Made by a program: the position numbers and the translations under genes | In this document: positions 27,488 through 36,389 of the stretch, in pieces | How positions within the stretch are numbered: the first letter of the stretch is position 1 | Layout: each line of letters starts with the position of its first letter | Notes under the pieces: model-generated | Told to the model about the DNA's origin: nothing | Seen by the model: only the letters and a program-made list of their open reading frames with translations | Database searches by the model: none | DNA from: CAVVFX01 sp963747535 | GTDB taxonomy: Bacteria; Acidobacteriota; Terriglobia; Bryobacterales; Bryobacteraceae | Length of the DNA stretch: 64,000 bases | Reading direction: 5' to 3' | NCBI GenBank assembly: GCA_963747535.1 | Contig: CAVVFX010000002.1 | Span: forward strand, 1,240,001 to 1,304,000

Positions 27488-28009
27488 TTGAAGCCCGTGG
27501 TGAGCGTAACACACGTCTTGATTCTGAAGACGACGATAGAAGGCAGGCCGTGGGCGTTTATCGCATCAAAGCAGATCTATGCTGATCACTACTTCGTCGC
27601 CTCCCTCGGCTTGACAGTGCTCGCTCAGGAATCGGCGGACCCGGCGAACGAGTTGATATCGGTTGCATACTTCAATCGCTCCCATACAGATGGACTCCAG
27701 GGCTGGTTCTCATCGGTCGAGGGATCGATTGTGGAGCGACACGTTCGCTACGGGATATTAAGAAACCTTTCCGACTCCGAGATCGACTCGGGAAGGTCTA
27801 TCAGGTTCACATATCGCAATAACCGCCCTAACTCCGGCAGCAATAGCGTAAATCCCCGGAACGCGTGCGTGTGCGGCTTGCTTTACGGAGCGACCGTTTC
27901 CCGCCATCCCCATTTCGTCGCAGCCGCTCATAGGCAAACAGCGCCGAAGGATTTACGCCAAGCGGTGCGCGGCAGGCTTGACCGACTCACAGCTGGACTG
28001 TTCGCGTGA
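27488..28009 (+). CDS. hypothetical protein of acidobacterial type, possibly partial
   Basis: A 173-codon frame. Residues 15-95 look genuinely coding (WAFIASKQIYADHYFVASLG, ISVAYFNRSHTDGLQGWF, VERHVRYGILRN) and recall uncharacterised Solibacter-type exported proteins. After about residue 105 the composition changes and is not convincing, so the natural C-terminus may be lost. There is no signal peptide; the true N-terminus may also be missing. Confidence 0.45.
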   Translation: MKPVVSVTHVLILKTTIEGRPWAFIASKQIYADHYFVASLGLTVLAQESADPANELISVAYFNRSHTDGLQGWFSSVEGSIVERHVRYGILRNLSDSEIDSGRSIRFTYRNNRPNSGSNSVNPRNACVCGLLYGATVSRHPHFVAAAHRQTAPKDLRQAVRGRLDRLTAGLFA

Positions 28010-28762
28010 ATGCGATGCCGCGAGTCGAAGTCGGCGGGGGAAGGATCAAATGGTGCGAGTCGTACGTGGACTCCGCGCCATGGCTGAACGGTCCAGCTAC
28101 CAAGCCGCTGGCAGCTACCACTTTTCTCAAGTCGCCGTTTCGGTTACCAGTCCGCCGAGCGAGCACCGTCCAACACCCAAACATTCTGTCGTAGTCCACT
28201 TTCGGCGGATGCAGTTGCCGAAGGTTCAACGGGTGATACCTGAACAGCTGTTCAACCCGAGCGCGAAACTCCCTCAGCCGGGACCGTGGATAACACCGCA
28301 GCCGTTGGCGCGGATGGGCAAGATCCCATGGTGGTCGGAGGTCGTCGCGCGGAGCCCAGTCGGCTTGAGCCCGGGTCGGCCGCTTTCCGACAGGTATGGC
28401 CGAACCAGTACCGCTCCACTACTGATTTCCGATATCGGCTATCAATCCACGGACGGCGGCTGTAAAATCTCTCGTATGGCCTACGGAACGCCGGATTCGC
28501 GATTAGCTGATCTGTTCACCCATTGGTCGATGTGGTGGGCGCAGCGGACGGAACGTAGGCTTGCGGTGCGACGCTACCGGCTGGAGTTGAAAGCAACGCG
28601 CCGACAGCGGATCACTTCCGCCAAGGCATCGGGAAGCCACTGGCCAGCAGCCTAACGCGAGTTTGGGCGTTCGATCGCCCCGGCACGCGTCTTGCTCACG
28701 TGCACACGTTCGGGTGAGGCCGCGAACTCGGGGTCGGTTCGTCATCAATGACAGGGCCCGGA
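28010..28762. other. 753-bp region, no supported gene
   Basis: An open frame spans 27978-28655 (+) but its composition is irregular. Only the last part (LFTHWSMWWAQRTERRLAVR, from about 28500) looks protein-like, and no family is recognised. At 28675-28740 lies a weak match to the GC-rich block dispersed through 31-43 kb. Confidence 0.35.
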
Positions 28763-29836
28763 TCAGGCTCGCGCTGCGGCGACCTTAAAGTCCTCCGAGG
28801 ATCCCTGATCGCCGTCATCCGCGCAGCCGCGAACAAGGCGATGCAAATAGGCGCGCGAGATACGCATGCTGCGGGCGGCTAACGTTTTATTCCCATCGCA
28901 CTCCATGATCGCGCGATTCGCAAGTTTGATCTTGTACTGGCGCAGGTGTTCTTCGAAGGAATTCGTCGCTGAGATTGGTTGATCGACGCAGATCACGTCT
29001 TCCTCGGGCTGCAGCGTGTCGGGTAGATCCTCCGCCGCGATGCAATTGCCCTGCGTGACGATGACTCCGCGGGCAATCGCGTTTTCGAGTTCGCGGATAT
29101 TTCCAGGCCAATCGTAATTCAACAACTGAGACAAGGCGGCGGGGTGAATGCTTTCGACCGACTTCCCGTACTCCGATGCGTACTTCCTAAGGAAATGATT
29201 GGCCAGAAGCGGAATATCTTCAGACCGATGCCGCAGTGCCGGAACTTGAATCTGCATCACGTTGACGCGAAAGTACAAGTCACTGCGGAATTTACCTTCT
29301 GTGACCATTTGGGCCAGGTTTCTATGCGTTGCAAACAAAACGCGGGCCTTCGTCGGGATGACCCTGCTGCTTCCCAGCTTGCAAAACTCTTTCTGTTGCA
29401 GAACGCGCAACAGCTTGACTTGAGCATGCAGACTCAGCTCTCCTATTTCGTCCAGAAAGAGCGTGCCTTTCCCTGCCTGTTCGAAGTAACCTTCACGCGA
29501 GTCGACCGAGCCGGTGTACGCTCCTCTTTCATTCCCGAACAGCTCGGCTTCCAGGAGAGTCTCGGGGATAGCACCACATGACACGGCTACAAAGGGAGCC
29601 GCAGATCGATGGCTGAGATTGTGAATCGCGCGGGCGACCAACTCCTTGCCGGTACCGCTCTCGCCAGTGATCAGAATGAAGGCATCCAAATTGGAGACCC
29701 GCCGGATCAGATCGTAGACGCCCTGGGATGATGAGCCCGAACCGATCAACCGGTCGCAAGTCGGCTCGAATCGGGCCGCTCCGCGCGAGTCGCTCAACTC
29801 CCGCCTGAAAGCCGGGTCAAATTGATCTATCGCCAT
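28763..29836 (-). CDS. sigma54-interaction-type transcriptional activator without receiver
   Basis: 357 residues from ATG at 29836 with GAGAGGT upstream. A short N-terminus leads into the AAA+ domain (about 30-265): Walker A GESGTGKE, Walker B GTLFLDEIGEL and arginine-finger region FRSDLYFRVNV. The sigma54 loop reads GAYTGS instead of GAFTGA. The C-terminus has a Fis-type HTH (GNKTLAARSMRISRAYLHRL). With no sensory domain it would be controlled by level or by partner protein. It is divergent from the membrane-protein gene at 30129 across ~290 bp. A deleted second copy is at 59.4 kb. Confidence 0.88.
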   Translation of the reverse strand: MAIDQFDPAFRRELSDSRGAARFEPTCDRLIGSGSSSQGVYDLIRRVSNLDAFILITGESGTGKELVARAIHNLSHRSAAPFVAVSCGAIPETLLEAELFGNERGAYTGSVDSREGYFEQAGKGTLFLDEIGELSLHAQVKLLRVLQQKEFCKLGSSRVIPTKARVLFATHRNLAQMVTEGKFRSDLYFRVNVMQIQVPALRHRSEDIPLLANHFLRKYASEYGKSVESIHPAALSQLLNYDWPGNIRELENAIARGVIVTQGNCIAAEDLPDTLQPEEDVICVDQPISATNSFEEHLRQYKIKLANRAIMECDGNKTLAARSMRISRAYLHRLVRGCADDGDQGSSEDFKVAAARA

Positions 29837-30128
29837 AAGGACCTCTCGGACGTCCACAGAATCACGATGCCTACAACTCAAGCCTAATGCGGTCCGATCA
29901 AGTAAACAGGTACGGATAAGAACACATCGCGTAAGTGCGAGTGCAATTTGCCCATGAGTACCGGGACTGGTGCGGACGTTCGCGCGAGATGCTCCGGACG
30001 GAAACGCCCTCACGCGCGTGTCATGAGCCCCACGTCGCCATTCGAGTTCGGTGAGGATGTGTACCGATACCTACTTTGGTAAACATCGGTTGATAAACGT
30101 ATATTGCTGTGATTTGCTATCAAAGGTA

Positions 30129-30650
30129 ATGATGCTGATGATACCCCTTGCGTCCACTTTCTTCTTCATGATGCTTTTTGTTATGGGTAAGGCGCTTCGC
30201 AACATCCATGATCATTCAGTTCCATCTGAGATTGTTAGTCAGGATAGCGTGGCCGCACGGTATCGTCCGATGCTCTGGTTGCTCGACGAAGCGGACTGCC
30301 GATCGATTGCTGCGGTATTCCCCGGGAATTCACAATTGAGGCGCATTCGCTCCGAGCGTAGATCGTTGTTCCGGATCTATCTGCGCAACTTGGGAGCTGA
30401 CCATGCCCGGATCGTGACGGGTATCCGGGAGGCGTTAGTTGAATCGGAGCGTGACCTTCCAGACTTGGCGAAAGCGCTCTACCGATGCCGAGTAACGTCC
30501 TTTTGGGCCATGATGTTGATTGAGTTTAGATTACAACTCTATGCATTGCGTATCGGGACGGTGGATGCCAGAGGTCTCGTTGCGGCTGTGGATGGTCTCC
30601 AACTTCAACTCCAAGACTTGGTTTTCGTCCAGGCCGTAGGACGAGCCTGA
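30129..30650 (+). CDS. membrane-anchored protein of unknown function, copy 1
   Basis: The start is probably one of the ATGs at 30129 or 30132, after AAAGGT; the frame is open back to 30051. A membrane helix (residues 2-25) precedes a ~150-residue helical cytoplasmic domain with RYRPMLWLLDEADCRSIAA, RRIRSERRSLFRIYLRNLGA and RVTSFWAMMLIEFRLQL. It resembles a family of unnamed acidobacterial proteins. Divergent from the sigma54-type activator, which may control it. A near-identical gene lies at 58650. Confidence 0.7.
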   Translation: MMLMIPLASTFFFMMLFVMGKALRNIHDHSVPSEIVSQDSVAARYRPMLWLLDEADCRSIAAVFPGNSQLRRIRSERRSLFRIYLRNLGADHARIVTGIREALVESERDLPDLAKALYRCRVTSFWAMMLIEFRLQLYALRIGTVDARGLVAAVDGLQLQLQDLVFVQAVGRA

Positions 30651-30654
30651 CAGA

Positions 30655-30894
30655 GCAGCCGATGGAGGCCGATCCTGAACTCCCGGTCGATAGGCGGGTG
30701 GCGAAGGCCGACGATCTCGGCCCAAGGTCGACGTCCCAGGCGATGGATCGCCGCACGGTACCCACTGGGGTCGCGACGATCAAGCCTCGGGATTGCCTCG
30801 CCGCACTGCCGCTCTTTTTCAGTTCCGCGTCGAAATACCTTTTGAGAAGAGTGCGATGTCTGCCGAAATATCCCTTCACCGCCGTGGTGAGCAT
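30655..30894 (-). CDS. short conserved ORF convergent to the membrane-protein gene
   Basis: About 50 residues (GYFGRHRTLLKRYFDAEL, then PVGTVRRSIAWDVDLG) are open in this copy and in the inverted copy (58418-58585, +). Several amino-acid differences separate the copies, and beyond this segment the frames differ. It may be a real small gene or only the shared end of the duplicated block. Confidence 0.3.
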
Positions 30895-31021
30895 GTAGCA
30901 TGACTCCGGAGCGGAATGAAGGCAACCCGAGCCCGAGGCGTCAGGCCCGGATCGAAACCGACGCTATCCCGGCAGCAGATCGACCACGCCCGGAATCCGA
31001 TTTGTACAAAACAAACATAGA

Positions 31022-31258
31022 ATGAAACGGCTCGATATGACGCACATGACCGAGCGCGTGGGTTCGCCTCGAACGCTGGTCTGCACGAAAGACCGCCGGA
31101 CCTTCGACCGGCGCATGAAGCAATACCACGATGAGCTTGCCGCCATGCGTACGCTTATGAAAATGGCGCCCAAACTCGGCGTCGCTGCCGCTCTATGCAA
31201 GAGAATACAGGTGGCCGTGAAGCGCGCCGACAAGACTGAGGAACCATGCCGCGGCTGA
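31022..31258 (+). CDS. hypothetical small basic protein
   Basis: 78 codons from ATG at 31022 (MKRLDMTHMTERVG), rich in Lys and Arg, with a helical middle (FDRRMKQYHDELAAMRTLMK). The stop overlaps the start of the next frame. No clear ribosome site and no family. Confidence 0.3.
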   Translation: MKRLDMTHMTERVGSPRTLVCTKDRRTFDRRMKQYHDELAAMRTLMKMAPKLGVAAALCKRIQVAVKRADKTEEPCRG

Positions 31259-31576
31259 GACTTTCTACCTCCACATTGGCTGGCGAAGAGTTCAACCCAT
31301 GGCTGGCCTCCGCCGGCGAACTGGCCTACTCCCCGCATTTGCCGGAGAGGGACTACTACTTTCAGTATTCTTGGGTCATTCCGGGAATATTTCGCGCCGG
31401 TACGGGCGTAAGGCGGCATTTCTGGTTCGGCGGTCCACTGAAGGATAGTACGGAAGTGAAACTTCTTTTCGCGTTCTGGAATAGGACCAGACAAGGCGAA
31501 CTGGATGCCCTATATGTGGCGAACGGAATATCCGGCGCAATCGGGATGCTGGTCTCCGTTTCGCGGCCGACAATCG
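31246..31576 (+). CDS. hypothetical ORF running into the dispersed repeat
   Basis: From ATG at 31246 about 110 codons look coding (LPERDYYFQYSWVIPGIFRA and EVKLLFAFWNRTRQGELDAL). The frame stays open through the GC-rich repeat that starts at about 31577 and into recombinase scraps to 32082, but that part is unlikely to be genuine protein. The natural 3' end is probably lost at the repeat. Confidence 0.35.
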
Positions 31577-31725
31577 CCACGAGGCTTTTTTGCAAAACGC
31601 GTTTCGCAGTGTTTTTCGCGCGCGCCCGACGTCCATCGAGGTTCGCGGCCGGCGCCGGACCGGGCGCTGCTGGCACGATCGCCGGGTGCCCGTTCGAGCG
31701 CGGCGACGAGTCTCGGGATCGTCGG
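31577..31725 (+). repeat. GC-rich dispersed repeat, copy E (internally deleted)
   Basis: Shares GCTTTTTTGCAAAACGCG, then TTTCGC.GTGTTTTTCGCG and CGACGTCCAtCGAGGTTCGC with copies A-D. It jumps from GTTCGCGG straight to CCGGCGCCGGACCGGGCGCT, missing ~85 bp present in copy A. Confidence 0.7.
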
Positions 31726-31829
31726 GGCGATCGCGCCAGGGACGCGACATCATGCTGGCCGTCGCTTTTCCGGGATTCGGCGGCGCCGTGGTCGCGGGCA
31801 CAGTTATCGAGGTGTCGCTACCGGACGAG

Positions 31830-31979
31830 GAGGCGCAGGCAGAGAGGCGTGAAGTTTGGCCGGAAACCGAGGCTCACATCGGATCAGATCAATCACGCTA
31901 GGAAGCTGATCGCCAAAGGCGAACCACGACCAATACGTGGCCGACCTTCTGAACGTCGGTCGTTCCACGCTCTATCAGG
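31830..31979 (+). pseudogene. serine resolvase C-terminal HTH fragment
   Basis: Reads VKFGRKPRLTSDQINHARKL and, after a one-base shift, QYVADLLNVGRSTLYQAFRS, which is the DNA-binding tail of Tn3-type resolvases. The catalytic domain is absent; the GC-rich repeat lies immediately upstream. Confidence 0.65.
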
Positions 31980-32005
31980 CATTTCGGTCGTGAGAAGTCC
32001 CCACT

Positions 32006-32098
32006 CATCGATTTCGAATCCTAACGGTGGCGAAGACATTGTCGAGGGTTGTATCAGACTCCAATCGCCGCATGATTTATGAATTCGCCATGGTCAGG
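32006..32098 (+). repeat. 93-bp repeat, copy 2
   Basis: Matches 7354-7446 at 89 of 93 positions, same orientation. It begins 26 bp after the resolvase fragment's stop. Confidence 0.8.
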
Positions 32099-32153
32099 CT
32101 TGGTAACTAATCGTGTCCGGTACGCAGACCGGCAGTACCACGTCCGGTGAGAC

Positions 32154-32630
32154 TCAACTGCCGACGTGCCCTTCGTAGTCCGGTCCGTTGACCTGAACCA
32201 GAAATCCGTCGTGATCCCAGAACTTAAAGGATTCCTTATTGCCGCCGGGCTCCACTTTCAAATTGCGCGCCTTCAGTTTAGCCATTACATCGTCGGCATC
32301 GAATCCGGCGATTCCAAAGTCATAGTGATCGAGAGCCGGGAGCGTACCCTTTTGCTCAATTCCAAAGAAGCTCTTTCCGACTCCCAGAATGTGAGTTTTC
32401 TCCGAATGTTGCTTCAGGGGCATCCCAAAGAACTCCTGATAGAACCGGGATGTACGGTGAACGTCGGGGACGCGCACGGTAACGTGGTTGAGGCTGACGG
32501 CGCGCAAGCCCTCCGGCTTTGCCGCGGCCTGTGCGCCCCCGACCAACGTGGCGAGAGACAAGGCCAATTGGCGGCGTGTCAATTTGCCACGCTCAAAATC
32601 ATTGAGCAGTTTTTCTATAACGTGCAGCAT
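32154..32630 (-). CDS. VOC (glyoxalase/dioxygenase-fold) protein with N-terminal export-like segment
   Basis: 158 residues; AAGGAAAGT precedes ATG at 32630. The first ~37 residues contain LTRRQLALSLATLVGGAQAA, a twin-Arg-like signal. A VOC domain follows: LNHVTVRVPDVHRTSRFYQE (metal His), LDHYDFGIAGFDADDVMAKL and FKFWDHDGFLVQVNGP. Family members bind a divalent metal and act on small organic substrates; the substrate here is unknown. The gene is intact. Confidence 0.8.
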   Translation of the reverse strand: MLHVIEKLLNDFERGKLTRRQLALSLATLVGGAQAAAKPEGLRAVSLNHVTVRVPDVHRTSRFYQEFFGMPLKQHSEKTHILGVGKSFFGIEQKGTLPALDHYDFGIAGFDADDVMAKLKARNLKVEPGGNKESFKFWDHDGFLVQVNGPDYEGHVGS

Positions 32631-32749
32631 ACTTTCCTTTCGATGCTTCGGAAACTAACCAGTGCCATCTCGTCTTCAATAGGATCCAGGATAACCGATG
32701 CCTGCGCCGCTTTCACAAGTTGGTTGCACTGATGTTAGAGAAGCTCGCG

Positions 32750-32845
32750 GAAGGAAGTACACAGGGCGCGCTTCACGACCGCCGCGTGCTCGTTCGCGCG
32801 AGGCGGCGAACGCGGGATCGCGGCGGCGGCCACGGTGCTCTAACC
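32750..32845 (+). repeat. GC-rich block related to the dispersed repeats
   Basis: Contains GCGAGGCGGCGAACGCGGGA followed by a Gly/Ala-codon-like GGCGGCGG run. The same block recurs at 33540, 38270, 38720, 37190 and 42330. Confidence 0.5.
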
Positions 32846-32855
32846 TAATAGGTGA

Positions 32856-33212
32856 ATGCCCGCATTCACGCCACGTGAGATTCACGTCCTTTTCGAGCAC
32901 GCCTTCAACACCGGGGATGTCGAAGCGATACTGGCACTGTACGAGCCCGGCGCGGTTCTTGTTGCCAGTGGCAATCCTGTTACCGGCCATGACCGCATAC
33001 GCGACGCCATTAAGGCTTTTATCGCAGGAGGTGCTCGCATGAAACTCGATACACGGGCCGTTATCGAATCCGGTGAAGGGTTGGCCGTTTTGCACGGCGC
33101 GTGGTCGCTCGGGCCGCCATCAACGGCGCAAGGGCTGAGCACCGAGGTCGTGCGCCGTCAGCCGGACGGCAGGTGGATGTTTGTCATCGACAATCCGAAT
33201 ACGCCGCGATAG
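32856..33212 (+). CDS. SnoaL/NTF2-like protein (DUF4440-type)
   Basis: 118 residues from ATG at 32856, with AGGTGA just upstream. A single cone-shaped NTF2-like fold: LFEHAFNTGDVEAILALYEP, VTGHDRIRDAIKAFIAGGAR and RRQPDGRWMFVIDNPN. Members are small enzymes or ligand-binding proteins. Two related but broken genes follow at 33729 and 34675. Intact. A GC-rich repeat follows directly. Confidence 0.8.
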   Translation: MPAFTPREIHVLFEHAFNTGDVEAILALYEPGAVLVASGNPVTGHDRIRDAIKAFIAGGARMKLDTRAVIESGEGLAVLHGAWSLGPPSTAQGLSTEVVRRQPDGRWMFVIDNPNTPR

Positions 33213-33224
33213 GTTCTTTCAGCT

Positions 33225-33620
33225 CATGGCGTCAACGCCTGCGCGGTTCGAGCGCGGCGACCGAAGGCGGGATCGCCACGGCGGGCGCGATGCACTCGCC
33301 CGTCGGGCCCGGGGCGCACTCCCGCGAAGGAATGCGCAAATGGGACACAAAAGTACGGCCAAGCAGCTTTTCTTAAAAACTCGTTTTCGCGGTGTTTTCG
33401 CGCTCGTCGACGTCCACGAGGTTCGCGGATCTCGGTTTTTCGCGCCGCAAAGGCGATCGACCGAGGGCACGAGCTCAGGGCGCTCGCTCAGGCCTCGGCG
33501 CCGGGCCGGGCGCTGCTGTCGTGGCCGCCCCGTACGCATTCCCGCGAGGCGGCGAACGCGGGATCGGCGCGGCGGCGTCGACCACTCGCCTTCCGGCCGT
33601 CGTGCGCTCGGGATGAAAGC
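33225..33620 (+). repeat. GC-rich dispersed repeat, copy A, with flanking blocks
   Basis: The core runs about 33362-33530: GCAGCTTTTCTTAAAAACTC, GTTTTCGCGGTGTTTTCGCG, ACGTCCACGAGGTTCGCGG, CTCGGTTTTTCGCGCCGCAA, GGCGATCGACCGAGGGCACG. It is flanked on both sides by the GCGGCGAACGCGGGATCG-type block (33240-33300 and 33540-33620). The longest and most complete copy. Confidence 0.75.
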
Positions 33621-33728
33621 GCGGCGCGGGTGACTTCCCCGCCTCGGCGATGTGCGCTGGCGTTCGAGTTGCATAGAGGATAATTTTGTAACACGCCATT
33701 ATGCGTCCACTCTTGTAATCTAGGTTCT

Positions 33729-34218
33729 ATGCCGAACCGTGTAATCCTCCCCATGATTGCGTCGGGGTGTGTAGCCATCAACCTGATTGCAGCAGAGAAT
33801 CCAGGCGAGACCTCTATCCACGAGATTCTACGCGCGCAAACCGAAGCCTGGAACCGCGCGGATGGCATGGCATGGCAAAGGAATTTACTGACGACAGCGA
33901 TTTTGTGGATATTCGAGGCAACACTTTGCACGGTCGCGGCGAAATTGGAGCCCACGTCATGGCCAGCCTGCGAGCTAGGTTGAAGGGAAGTCACCTATCG
34001 CTGACCGTCCGACAATTAGCTTGCTGACATCAGACGTTGCCCTCGTTGAAACAGATTACGAAGTCACTGGTCTTCAAGGCAGCTTACCGGGGATCGCGTT
34101 CACGGAAGAGGACGTTCTAAAAACGCGCATGAAATATGTAGCTGTAAAGCGCGATCGGCACTGGTGCTTTATTGCGGCCCAGAATACACCAGTTTTGCCG
34201 CCGTCTTCAAAGCGCTAA
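33729..34218 (+). pseudogene. SgcJ/EcaC-type NTF2-like protein, two frameshifts
   Basis: The signal peptide and start (MPNRVILPMIASGCVAINLI) and ETSIHEILRAQTEAWNRADG are in frame 1. FTDDSDFVDIRGNTLHGRGE to LTVRQL is in frame 2. The end (LLTSDVALVETDYEV to WCFIAAQNTPVLPPSSKR) is in frame 3. The shifts lie near 33885 and 34018. The order and spacing are those of exported SgcJ/EcaC proteins, so the gene is complete apart from the two shifts. Confidence 0.75.
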
Positions 34219-34674
34219 GACTTCCGGCATTCCCTGCATGCATTTTGCGGCAATGGGTAAGTATGTGCGATGCGTAAAAGACCAGTTATGAAACACCGAC
34301 CTGCTAACTGAAGGCTCACTTTCCGAAGTTACCCGTTAAACTTGGCGCTATCCCGGAAACTACGCGCAGGTTCGTGAATCTTCCTGCCTACTAAGCAGGA
34401 TCTATGGCTGAATGTTGCGGATGTACCATAGTTTGGCGGTCTTTGCTTTCCCGGTGCAAGCCCAACAAAATTGGTTGTTCTTCGCTCAGGGATGCAGGCG
34501 AGAGCCGCAGTCGCAATACGATGCGTCCACCCACGCCGAAGATCGCCACCACCGCAAATTCACCAACGAATACTGGGAACCCACCCAATTCTGGCGCGGC
34601 CACTTATCGCTGAAGGTCACAAATGAAATCAGGCTTTGCACGGTCCCGTAAGTGTGTCCCACAATGAACGCGCA
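34219..34674. other. 456-bp region, no supported gene
   Basis: Short frames at 34404-34651 (+) and 34391-34603 (-) lack family signals and ribosome sites. It separates two convergent NTF2-like remnants. Confidence 0.4.
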
Positions 34675-35060
34675 TTACGTCTCGCTGGTGGGCGGCCGTT
34701 CCGGTCCCGACGGATTATCTACCGCGATGCGCCAAGCGCCGCCCGGCTGTTTGCGGAACACGGTGATATGGACCAAATAGCTCGCATTGGGCATCGCAGG
34801 GCATTGTTATCTCGTTGAGGATGTTCCACTTCACAGTAAATAGCGCAAAGTCGCCCACTTCCGTGAAAACTCTCGTTTCGTATCGCACGTCCACCTTCAG
34901 GGAGAAGAGCTGTTTCAAGAAATTGCGGATGTCCGATATTCTCTTGACCAGCATACCCGGATACAGACTAGCGTAGGTTGCGATCGTATAGCGCGGCGAT
35001 GAGTTTGTCGGCCGCGATGCGCGGAGTCAGGCACGGCCCAATCAAAGGCGTCTCCTCATG
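34675..35060 (-). pseudogene. SnoaL-like protein, frameshifted
   Basis: Reading leftwards: ADKLIAALYDR, then in another frame YPGMLVKRISDIRNFLKQLF and TRVFTEVGDFALFTVKWNIL. After further shifts the ending RIAVDNPSGPERPPTSET reaches TAA at 34675. This is an NTF2-like fold broken at three or more places. No intact start could be assigned. Confidence 0.6.
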
Positions 35061-35133
35061 CTGTCAAGATCTCCAGGCCACTGGTGCCGACACTGGCGTA
35101 ATCGTCCCTCTGGGTGTAGTCTGGAGCCTATAT

Positions 35134-36072
35134 ATGTCCACAAATCGTTGTGCCTTCGGTGCATTGATCCTCGCGCTCGCTGTCAAAGGCGCCCCCGGCC
35201 AGCTCAGTCCTTCCGCCTTGTGGGCCACCACGGCTCCATCCAGCTTCCAAGCCCACTCGGATCTGACTTATCTGATCGTCAATAGCCACGAGAGCAAGCT
35301 GGATATTTATCGCCGCCGGGGTAACGGCATGTCCGAGCCGACGCTGATATATTTTCACGGCGGTGGTTGGGCATCGGGCAACAAAGAAGACGGCATGATG
35401 TACACGCTGGCATGGCTGGAGATGGGGTGGAACGTCGTCAACGTGGATTACCGGCTAGTCGGCGTCGCCGGTGCACCGGGGGCGGTTGAGGATTGCCTAT
35501 GCGCCTTGCGCTGGCTTGTGGGCCACGCCGCCGAATACAGGATTGATCCCGCGCGCATAGTCGTCATGGGCGATTCGGCCGGCGGACACCTCGCACTTAT
35601 GACCGGGATGGCCCCGGCGGGGGCGGGGCTGGATCGACCTTGTAATCCGTCTGGCGATGCGCCGATCCCGAAAGTTGCGGGCATCGTGAACTGGTATGGG
35701 ATTACCGACGTTTCGGATCTCCTGGAGGGCCCCAATAAGCGGGACTCCGTCGTCGAGTGGTTGGCGAAAGCCGCTGATCGGGAAGACATGGCACGGCGGG
35801 TCTCGCCGGTTACGTGGGCTCGCTCCGATCTGCCGCCAATTATCACCATCCATGGCGATTCCGACCCGTCAGTGCCGTACAGCCAGGCGATTAGACTACG
35901 GGACGCCTTAACCGCGGCTCATGCGCGAAACGAGCTGATCACGATTGTCGGCGGCAAACACGGAGGCTTTACCCCGGAAGAACGTGTGCGCGCCTACATT
36001 TCGATTCGGAGATTTCTTGCGAGTTCCGGACTGCCTACCGCCATCGAATCGAAACAGGCAACGCGGCAATAA
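35134..36072 (+). CDS. alpha/beta-hydrolase esterase (BD-FAE / HSL type), exported
   Basis: 312 residues from ATG at 35134 with GGAG 8 bases upstream and a signal peptide (about 1-24). The oxyanion motif is IYFHGGGWASG, the nucleophile elbow VVMGDSAGGHLAL, the Asp region IHGDSDPSVPYSQA and the His GGKHGGF, in the order of the hormone-sensitive-lipase/BD-FAE group. It would hydrolyse carboxylic esters, for example on plant polysaccharides. Intact; dispersed repeat B begins ~80 bp after its stop. Confidence 0.88.
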   Translation: MSTNRCAFGALILALAVKGAPGQLSPSALWATTAPSSFQAHSDLTYLIVNSHESKLDIYRRRGNGMSEPTLIYFHGGGWASGNKEDGMMYTLAWLEMGWNVVNVDYRLVGVAGAPGAVEDCLCALRWLVGHAAEYRIDPARIVVMGDSAGGHLALMTGMAPAGAGLDRPCNPSGDAPIPKVAGIVNWYGITDVSDLLEGPNKRDSVVEWLAKAADREDMARRVSPVTWARSDLPPIITIHGDSDPSVPYSQAIRLRDALTAAHARNELITIVGGKHGGFTPEERVRAYISIRRFLASSGLPTAIESKQATRQ

Positions 36073-36154
36073 GCTCCAAGCACTCCTCTGTCCGCAGAAA
36101 ACGGGCATTGAAATTCGGATGATGGTAACCGCCGCCTCGCGGCAGGACACAGCC

Positions 36155-36335
36155 ACACAGCCTTTCTGAAAAACGCGTTTCGGGGTGTTTTCGCGCTCAG
36201 CGACGTTCTCGAGGTTCGCGGTTCTCGGTTTTTCGCGCCGCAACAGCGATCGACCAAGGGCACGGACTCGGGGCGCTCGTTCGGGCCTGGCGCCGGACCG
36301 GGGTACTGCTGTCACGACGGCCGCGGGAGCGCCGC
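36155..36335 (+). repeat. GC-rich dispersed repeat, copy B
   Basis: Starts CACAGCCTTTCTGAAAAACG and continues through GGTGTTTTCGCGCTC, CTCGAGGTTCGCGGTTCTCG, TTTTTCGCGCCGCAACAGCG and GGGCCTGGCGCCGGACCGGG. Same orientation as A, C, D and E. Confidence 0.75.
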
Positions 36336-36389
36336 GCGCGAGAAAGGCGACGGAAGGTGTTGCACATAGGGTCCTTTGCGCAACAAGAA

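Larger units (their letters stand above)
28845..31005 (+). repeat. inverted duplication, long copy
   Basis: The block from the regulator's HTH through the intergenic region, the membrane-protein gene and ~350 bp beyond recurs in reverse orientation at about 58300-59605. The second copy lacks about 887 bp (29022-29908 here), lost between two GGTA tetranucleotides. The proteins of the two membrane genes are nearly identical. Confidence 0.88.

Noticed and set aside
26457..27491. A long open plus-strand frame of 344 codons.
   Set aside because: It mixes wrong-frame ligase and partly correct recombinase sequence. Family motifs are spread over three frames, so the long frame is accidental.
27978..28655. 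225-codon plus-strand frame.
   Set aside because: Irregular composition, overlaps the previous gene's end, no start signal; only its last ~50 codons look protein-like.
31246..32082. One 278-codon plus-strand frame.
   Set aside because: The second half runs through the GC-rich repeat, a resolvase tail and the 93-bp repeat, so it is a composite of unrelated elements.
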